From: Halichoerus grypus
Lineage: Eukaryota > Chordata > Mammalia > Carnivora > Phocidae
Assembly (NCBI RefSeq): GCF_964656455.1
Contig: NC_135726.1
Coordinates: 24,687,168 to 24,751,167, forward strand
Direction: 5' to 3'
Length of the DNA stretch: 64,000 bases
Under the pieces are notes generated by a model, which was given only the letters and a program-made list of their open reading frames with translations, had not been told where the DNA came from and made no database searches. How positions within the stretch are numbered: position 1 is the first letter of the stretch; each line of letters begins with the position of its first letter. Shown piece after piece: positions 57,994-64,000 of the stretch. Made by a program: the position numbers and the translations under genes.

Positions 57994-58592
57994 GTCCTCC
58001 CCAGCGTCATCCCAGTAACACGCTAAAAAGACATTAAGTGTGTCTGCTTGCAGCAACTTCGGTAACTTCTGAGGGTTCAGTATATGCCGGCAGTTTGGAG
58101 GAAGAAGGGTTAAACGAGCTCTTAAAACGACTTCACAGGAGGAAAGCTTTTAAAACTTTAACCCGTCCTGCCCTTCCCCACATGGCAATAACCATCCTCA
58201 GCCCACCCCGTCACCACCACGGCGGCCGCCGACAACGCTACAACCAGGTTTCTCTTCGTCATAGCCACACCCTCGTTATCACAACAGTGCACATCACAGA
58301 ACAAGCAAGCAAGCCAACAATGCTTCCACTGGCCGACCAAAGGGAAAAGGAGGTGACACAATGATTCTGCCAGTCTGAAAAACAGGTGCACCTCTGACGT
58401 GTCAGGAGCTGCAGTTCTTCCCAATCTCTCTCTAGCTCCCTTTCAGTTGCACATCTTCGTGCCAGGACTACTTCTGTCCCCAACATCCATTTATAAACAA
58501 GCACGAGTCCCTTGAAATCCCTCTGAACCACCTTCCTCTTTTACTGAAACTTCTTTGGACCTTTCTTCCCTCCTTTTCCTACAATTTTCAAG

Positions 58593-58606
58593 CCAATATC
58601 CATTGG
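58593..58606. promoter_or_regulatory. Facing CCAAT/ATTGG pair (NF-Y-type)
   Basis: CCAATATCCATTGG contains a CCAAT box and an inverted one, 4 bases apart. They are too close for simultaneous NF-Y binding, so at most one is used. Confidence 0.25.
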
Positions 58607-58937
58607 GTCTCTTTGTTTCTCAACTCAACCTGATCCACTAAGGGCCAGGATAAAGCTCAAGCTTTATCAAACCCGTTTGTTCACTGTATGAAGTCTCTTG
58701 TCGGTACAAGCACTCTGACTCGAGAAAATATCCAGAACATTCTCTCCAGTTCCAGGTTTCCCGGGTTCGCTTTATCTGACCATCAACTGAGAACGCTTAT
58801 TCAAAAATATAAATTCCAAGGAGTGACCTCAGCAAGGCAAAAGTTTTCTACCACCATCCCCGCGCAGAACACGGATTTTGACCACACCCGTGGGCAAGAG
58901 TACCTTTGTGGGAGGTCCGGGAGTCCCGCAGAGAAGT

Positions 58938-58947
58938 CCCAGCATGC
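58938..58947 (+). promoter_or_regulatory. ZNF143-type core CCCAGCATGC
   Basis: CCCAGCATGCC within AGTCCCAGCATGCCATGGG matches the core of the ZNF143/THAP11 site (TTCCCAGMATGC), which is typical of CpG-rich promoters and co-occurs with CTCF at loop anchors. Confidence 0.45.
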
Positions 58948-59377
58948 CATGGGATCAAAAGGTCTGAGAATAAATGCGTTGAAGAGGGTAAGAACAGTGT
59001 CATTTACCCATGTCTTCCTCCCCCCGGGTGGCACATCTCGGTGCCGAGAGACCCCTTGGACCCACAATTTCTCCTACGTGGGAAAGTGACAGCACAGTGA
59101 GCACCTGGCTTCCCTAGCCATGGAGGAAGGCCCCCTTCTTTCCCACCCAAGCCAGGATACCGAGGTGATGCGCACCGCTTGAGAGGAGCTGGGAACACGG
59201 CCACCAAAGCTGTAGTATCTTACTCAGTGCGTCACCAACTCCATGAGGAAGAGACCCTGTAAGTCACTTCAGGCACGTCGCTTGCAGGCACGTCTGAAAC
59301 CGCGCGGCGGGGGCTTCCAAAGCTCTATCCGCCTGACCGACCCAAAACCCCACCCGGGTCTCCGTGGCTGGCTCTCT

Positions 59378-59385
59378 GCGCATGC
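59378..59385 (+). promoter_or_regulatory. NRF1-type core GCGCATGC
   Basis: CTGCGCATGCCCGG, one base from the full YGCGCAYGCGC palindrome, in the most CpG-dense part of the block. Confidence 0.4.
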
Positions 59386-59649
59386 CCGGATGGGCTAGGC
59401 ATGCAAGCCCTTGCAGACGGCTTGTGAGCACGTGCAGAAAGTCAACGTGATTGCTGCAAGTTTGCAGATGGGGAGAAGGCACGCAGCCTTCAGGAGTTCA
59501 GGGCTCCACCCCAGGGAAAACAAGTAGCACCTGGCCTGGCTTTGTAGGATTGAAGGAAAGCATATAGTCCTAACCATTCAGCCCCAAAAAGGGAACAAGA
59601 AATGCGGGGCGGGTGCATCCATAGGAAAACCGCGAGAGCCTCTGAAGCC

Positions 59650-59999
59650 TGCGCCCCTTATATGTTAACTTAAATAACAACTTTGTTTTTTAAAAAAGTG
59701 AGAAATGTGGCGTTTACATTTTTCTAATCGAGTTAATGTCTTGCTTAATAGAATGCAGCTGGATTCTCATCGGCTTCTACATTCAGTCGGCTGCCTAAGT
59801 CATTTTGACTGAAGTAAATGAAGAACGTTTGGCCTCCCAGATGTATGTAGTTGGAAAGGGAGGGACCTCACCGACCTCCAGAAAAGGTCTCAGGGAACCC
59901 CAAGCTTCCTCAGATCGCTCTTTGAGAACCTCTGCTCTGGAAACAACAAGAGGTATATTCTAATACCTCTAAGGAATCCCATATTAAAAACAAATTTAG
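59650..59999. other. Unique sequence with possible DNA-transposon end
   Basis: Mostly unassigned. CTTTGAGAACCTCTGCTCTGG (59920-59940) resembles the terminal repeat of old hAT elements (TTTGAGAACCACTG), but no body is recognisable. Confidence 0.35.
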
Positions 60000-60206
60000 G
60001 GGACGCCTGAGTGGCTTAGTTGGTAAAGCATCTGCCTTCGGCTCAGGTCATGATCCCAGGGTCCTGGGGATGGAGCCCTGCATGGGGCTCCTTGCTCAGC
60101 AGGGAGCCTGCTTCTCCCTCTGCCTGCAATTTCCCCTGTTTCTGCTCACTCTCTCTCTCTCTCTGACAAATAAATAAAATCTTTTTAAAAAAAATAAGCA
60201 AAAATT
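60000..60206 (+). mobile_element. SINEC with approximate target-site duplication
   Basis: Head GGGACGCCTGAGTGGCTTAG, normal centre with GGGGATGGAGCCC, CT-rich body, AAATAAATAAAATC and A tail. Flanks AACAAATTTAG (59989-59999) and AACAAAATTAG (60207-60217) differ at one position. Confidence 0.95.
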
Positions 60207-60369
60207 AACAAAATTAGAGAAAGTGTTGAATTCTCAGAAGTATCCAAGCAAAAAAAAATGTTGTTTCTCCTACTGAGAAAAATTGTCTTAGATACCTACA
60301 TAGGAATGACATAAAAAGAAACTACGAAAGGCAGGAGAGCAAACTAATTAGTTCACTAGTGTATCGATT

Positions 60370-60560
60370 ATCCATTTCATGCAGCACACTCATGCAGGTA
60401 TGTTGGGGGATTCCAAGCAGAATAAGTATGGTCTGTGACCACTTGGAGCTTATAATCTACTGGACTATATACAACTAAAACTGCCAAATTGGATTACTAC
60501 TATTATGGCAAATATTAAAGTATACAGAGTGAATAAATAAAACATAATAGGTCTAGGGTA
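60370..60560 (+). mobile_element. L2 fragment
   Basis: 'TATGTTGGGGGATTCCAAGC', 'GTCTGTGACCACTTGGAGC' and 'TTATAATCTACTGGAC' match the L2 stretch that normally reads CCCTTGAGGAGCTTACAATCTA. Confidence 0.6.
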
Positions 60561-60980
60561 GATCTATAGAGAAAGTGACATTTCATCTTGTTTTTACAGA
60601 ACAAACTTAAATTTTATCTGAAGTTTCTAAGTTGAAAAAATAATGGGATCAAAAATATGAATATAAGAACATGTAAAGTATGTTTAAGTATATTTGGGGA
60701 AATCTCTGCTTCAAAGATTTGTTGATTATAGTCAAGGCATTGTAAAAGGGTATTTTCCCTTATGAACTGTATTCATTCAGAATTAGATTAAGGACTTTAT
60801 AGGCCAGAAGTCATTCGAACTCAGTACGGATGAGCAGTTGTCAAAAGTTAATAACTTGCACTGATTATTTATGATCCCATTGAAGTTTCTTTAATTAAGC
60901 TGGCTTTCATAATCCCTGTCTAATGCCTTATCAACTTGATTCTTATCTGTGTAAGTACTGGCTGCTACAGACGGGGGAAC
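60561..60980. other. Unique sequence, nothing recognised
   Basis: A+T-rich, no features supported. Confidence 0.45.
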
Positions 60981-61424
60981 TGTTATGGGACTCAAGATGA
61001 TACAAAAGAATTTTAGACTTAAATGAACAATTGATTGCTAATGTTAAAAAAGAGAAAACAGGCCCAAAATGGAATCACTTGTGTTAAGCCCACCACGTCA
61101 GCAAACCAAAACTTAATACCTAACCTAATTGCAGCTTCAGCCTCTCCTAGGAATGTAATATAAATCAGTCTGTCAAGAATCTCCTGGCCAGCACCAGTGA
61201 GGTAATATGCCTGATGGGCCCCTGTCTTCCCCTTAGAAATAATCCTTTCTTGTGTTTATGACTTCTTTGTCCCACCCCCTTTCTGCCTTTAAAAACTATT
61301 CCTTTTCTGCAGCTCTTTGGAGCTCCTTTCTGTTTGCTAGGTGGGATGCTGCTGTATTCATGAATCACTGAATAAAGACAATTGGGTTTTCAAATTTACT
61401 CAGTTGAATTTTTTTTTTTTAACA
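60981..61424 (+). mobile_element. Solo ERV LTR
   Basis: About 444 bp with terminal inverted repeats TGTTA...TAACA. Inside are U3-like sequence, a TATA-like CTTTAAAAAC (about 61287), a T/C-rich CCTTTTCTGCAGCTCTTTGG stretch, the polyadenylation signal AATAAA at 61371, and a terminal T-run before TAACA. No internal ERV genes lie on either side, so it is a solo LTR. Flanks GGAAC/GTAAC could be an imperfect 5-bp target duplication. The architecture suits a gamma/class I ERV of carnivores, but the family name is not assigned. Confidence 0.78.
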
Positions 61425-61684
61425 GTAACTACCCACTCAGCAGGGGTTGAGATAAGAATTGGTCTCTCTAAAGTTTTCTATCCTGAAATTCTGGTATATA
61501 ATGCTCTACTCCTAAAACTGGATTCACTGTCCTAACACTGCTAGACAGTCCTTTGCCCCTGTCCAATACATGGATCTAGAAGAAATCACCTTAGCCACTT
61601 CACTGTCATCAGGCCATCATCTTGACATTTCTTTTCAGACTTCTTAAAATATTCTCCTAAATAAGACCAATGATGTCATCTGCC
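61425..61684. other. Unique sequence, nothing recognised
   Basis: No features supported. Confidence 0.4.
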
Positions 61685-61885
61685 ATGAAGTTATTAGCCT
61701 TCAAACTTTTTCTGTAAAGAGCCAGATAATAAATAAATATTTAGGCTTTCCAGATAATAAAGAGTTGGTCTCAGTTGCAACTGTTCAATTCTCCCATTGT
61801 AGCAGAGAAGCAGGCATAGACAATATATAAATAAATGGGTGTGTCCGGATTCAGCCTGGGCCATAGCTTCTGATTCCTGCCCTAA
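61685..61885. mobile_element. Old hAT-type DNA transposon (non-autonomous)
   Basis: The order 'CAAACTTTTTCTGTAAAGAGCC', 'AGATAATAAATAAATATTTAGGC', 'GTTGGTCTCAGTTGCAACTG', 'CATTGTAGCAGAGAAGCAGGC', 'ATAGACAATATATAAATAAATGG' and 'GCCTGGGCCATAGCTTCTGATTCC' matches the mammal-wide element whose ends read GGCAAACTTTTTCTG / GGCCATAGTTTGC. The terminal repeats are decayed. Exact family name not assigned. Confidence 0.7.
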
Positions 61886-61984
61886 ACTACCAGATTTACG
61901 AAGTGAAACACTGAATAAGGTCTCAGCAGAATAAAGTTAAGAGGAAAAGTAAAAGAACACCAAAAGCACAAAGAGAAAGTACAG

Positions 61985-62179
61985 GGGCGCCTGGGTGGCT
62001 CAGTTGATTAGGCGTCTGCCTTCGGCTCAGTTCATGATCCTAGAGTCCTGGAATCAAGCCCCATGTCGGGTTCCCTGCTCAGCAGGGAGTCTGCTTCTCC
62101 CTCTCCCTCTGCCCCTTCCCCTGCTCATGCTCTCTCTCTCTCTCACTCACTCTCCTTCTCAAATAAAGTTAAAAAAAAA
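61985..62179 (+). mobile_element. SINEC with 9-bp target-site duplication
   Basis: Head GGGCGCCTGGGTGGCTCAG, GTTCATGATCCTAGAGTCC centre, CTCTCT-rich body, AAATAAAG and A tail. The duplication AAAGTACAG is at 61976-61984 and 62180-62188. Two ORFs over it are SINE translation. Confidence 0.96.
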
Positions 62180-62349
62180 AAAGTACAGCGAAGCTTTTAC
62201 AGCTTCAATGCAACTGATACCTTGAAGAAAAGAAAAATAGCACAAAGAAAAAAGTTCAGTTATACTTTATCAACTCCATCTTTATACCTCAAAACAGAGT
62301 ATGACAAACATCCCCATCATGAAATTCACCCAAGAGTCCCCTTAGACAT

Positions 62350-62470
62350 ACAGATCCTCAGGATCTAACCCAGGCCTCTTGAATTAGGGTCTCCAAGGTG
62401 GAAACCTGGGGGTAATCACATTTAACAAGATTCCAAGGTGATTCTCATATAACTCAAGCTTAAGAAGAAT
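62350..62470. mobile_element. MER5-type hAT fragment
   Basis: 'GAATTAGGGTCTCCAAGGTGG', 'ACCTGGGGGTAATCACATTTAAC' and 'AAGATTCCAAGGTGATTCTC' follow the 3' half of MER5A-like elements (TTCTGATTCAGTAGGTC...GCATTTCTAACAAGTTCCCAGGTGATG). Confidence 0.65.
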
Positions 62471-62474
62471 GATT

Positions 62475-63050
62475 GTATTAGCCTCGATAATTTACCCTGC
62501 ATTTGTAAGATCCCTAATTGTTAACTCTTCTTTTTATCATTGTGTGAAGTCTCAGTGAAGAGGGGAATGTGTTGTCCAGTCCCTTGAAACTAATGCTTTG
62601 GTTCGACGGTTAACTTGTCCCTGTAAAGTTGTCCTTTGACTCTACTCATGATTGTTAAGGGCTGCTCCCACTGCAGACCCATCTGATCCTGATTTCCAGA
62701 CCCAAACAGGATCAGAACCCCCATGGACTTCCACTTTATAAGTTTCCTTCTGTTATGTGTGGGCTGATCATTAAGAAAACAACTTTTAATTATGGAAAGA
62801 TTCTTAATAACACTGCTTTCCTAGGTACATGTCTTGAAGGTAATAAAGTTTGGATTCTGGAAATGTCCCATTGGCTAGAAAGAAAGAAAAAAAACAAGAG
62901 AAAATAAAGACATGTAGACACACATGAATTGTAAAACAAAACAAAATAAAAAACTTAGAAGGGAACACTTTTGGTTTCTCTATGCTTGAGGCAAAAACAA
63001 ATTTACAAGTAGAAACAGGAATTCTGTCTTATTCTACCTTTAAGTTAGAA
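62475..63050. other. Unique sequence, nothing recognised
   Basis: No repeat or gene supported. Confidence 0.45.
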
Positions 63051-63066
63051 ACAAACTTGCAATTTG

Positions 63067-63279
63067 GGGGCACCTGGGTGGCTCAGTCCATTAAGCAGCC
63101 AACTCTTGATTTCAGCTCAGGTCATAATTTCAGGGTACTGGGATAGAGCCCTGTGTGGGGCTCCACACTCAGTAGGGAGTCTGCTTGAGATTCTCTCTCT
63201 CCCTCTCTCTCTGCCCCCCTTGTCACACTCACTCACTCTCTCTCTCCAATAAATAAAATAAATCTTAAAAAAAAAAAAG
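63067..63279 (+). mobile_element. SINEC, older subfamily, with approximate duplication
   Basis: Head GGGGCACCTGGGTGGCTCAG, centre 'CCAACTCTTGATTTCAGC', 'GAGTCTGCTTGAGATTCTC' body, CT repeats, AATAAATAAAATAAATC and A tail. Flanks AAACTTGCAATTTG (63053-63066) and AAATTTGCAATTTT (about 63280-63293) agree apart from two positions. Same older lineage as the 17889 copy. Confidence 0.94.
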
Positions 63280-63294
63280 AAATTTGCAATTTTG

Positions 63295-64000
63295 GATGAC
63301 CCTTTGATATGTTATTTAAAAAAAAAAAGGCAATCACCATGTAAGGTGATACAGGAAATATCAACGTAGAGATAGTAATATGTGGAAAGGTGAAGTTATC
63401 AAGTGGATGGAGTCCTAAACACTATTTTTTTTTTTAAAGAATTGGCAAAGGACTTAGGAATAGTGGTAAATCTTCTCATGATCTGGTATCTTCCTACCCA
63501 AATGAAATTATGTACTCTTAAGCCAATTTACTCTTAGAAGCAACATTCAGTACAAACTGGGCACAAATTTAATTTCTTCTTGTCCTACAGATAGATTTTT
63601 ATAAGTGACTTTTTTTTTCTTTGATTTCAGAATAGCTTTGAACAATCTCCTCTTAAGGATACAGAAATGGCTTTGCAGTCTTGGGTTGTTTCCTGGTGAA
63701 TGCCCTAAGATTTCTGAATTCTATTAAGTAATTTTAATCTCATTTGTCTTTTTTTCTTGTCCAGTTTTCTCTGTTGGACTTTGGGATTTATACAAATCTC
63801 ATCAAAAGTGGACCATCCTGCTTAAGAATAACATTCACTTTTTTTCTCCTTCTGTTTCAACCCACGTTTCTTGATCTAGTCGCTTTTGGTCCAGAAGCTC
63901 AAGTTCATCTTGAAGAAAAGTTATTTATTTCTCAGGGGATATGATTATATAGTTTTCTCTCTCCTCAAATGACTTGTTGAAATAGATTTCTGGGGACTAA
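63295..64000. other. Unique sequence to window end
   Basis: T-rich sequence without a firm repeat. A 29-codon minus-strand frame (63838-63924), charged and coiled-coil-like, is discussed as a weak exon candidate. Confidence 0.4.

Larger units (their letters stand above)
57890..59640. promoter_or_regulatory. CpG-rich, repeat-free block: candidate promoter/boundary region
   Basis: CpG is rare elsewhere but frequent here. By eye there are about 22 CpGs in 57890-58290 and a similar number in 59100-59450, near the frequency expected without CpG depletion. G+C is moderate, so it is a weak CpG island. Inside are a full-consensus CTCF motif (57980-57992 region), two GCGCATGC cores, a CCCAGCATGC word and facing CCAAT boxes. 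A donor-like CTGTAAGT lies near 59256-59263. Short ORFs on both strands (up to 133 codons, 58688-59089) show no known domain and look like by-products of low stop frequency. No exon can be assigned. Confidence 0.5.

Noticed and set aside
58688..59089. 133-codon plus-strand ORF in the CpG-rich block
   Set aside because: Overlapping minus-strand ORFs are equally open, as expected for GC-richer DNA. No known domain; kept only as part of the regulatory block.
1..64000. CRISPR arrays, operons, phage or bacterial elements
   Set aside because: No regularly spaced repeats or bacterial-type gene organisation; the SINE/LINE/MIR content is mammalian.

Overview
This window looks like mammalian nuclear DNA from a carnivore. 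It is A+T-rich and CpG-poor, has no open reading frame longer than about 143 codons, and is full of interspersed repeats. The key clue is sixteen copies of the tRNA-Lys-derived CAN-SINE (SINEC), which begins GGGGCGCCTGGGTGGCTCAG and ends (AATAAA)n-ATCTT-A(n). Many copies have intact target-site duplications. None has the dog-type head (GGGATCCCTGGGTGGCGCAG), so I infer a non-canid caniform carnivore such as a bear, seal or mustelid. The species cannot be fixed from this sequence.

I can support no protein-coding gene, exon or functional RNA gene. The short open reading frames mostly lie in LINE-1 remnants, SINE poly(A)/poly(T) arms, microsatellites or unremarkable unique sequence. The window is best read as intergenic or deep-intronic DNA.

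Layout. 1-2.5 kb: a LINE-1 ORF2 remnant with an internal inversion, then a LINE-1 5'-end-like block. 2.5-9 kb: L2, MIR, a MaLR LTR and three SINECs. 9-19 kb: LINE-1 3' ends, a MaLR LTR, a (CA)n array, a long L2 and largely unique sequence. 19.5-24.2 kb: a LINE-1 cluster, in which one ORF2 remnant carries two SINECs and an antisense LINE-1 3' end. 24-35 kb: MIR, L2, MaLR LTR, three microsatellites and much unique DNA. 35.3-37 kb: a LINE-1 with EN-domain sequence joined directly to a 3' UTR. 37-57 kb: unique DNA with MIR/L2 fossils, two MaLR LTRs, several SINECs and a tandem SINEC pair. 55.8-56.5 kb: probable ERV LTR sequence. 57.9-59.6 kb: the only CpG-rich stretch, with a full-consensus CTCF motif, a ZNF143-type motif and two NRF1-type cores. 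60-64 kb: SINECs, a solo ERV LTR, two DNA-transposon fossils and unique DNA.

The most promising functional element is the CpG-rich block at 57.9-59.6 kb, which may be a promoter or boundary for a transcript not visible here. LTRs and LINE-1s are mostly on the plus strand. If the window is intronic, that weakly favours a host gene transcribed on the minus strand. I found no sign of a new biological system. Repeat names come from recalled family consensus patterns, not a database search, and boundaries without a target-site duplication are accurate to roughly 10-30 bases.
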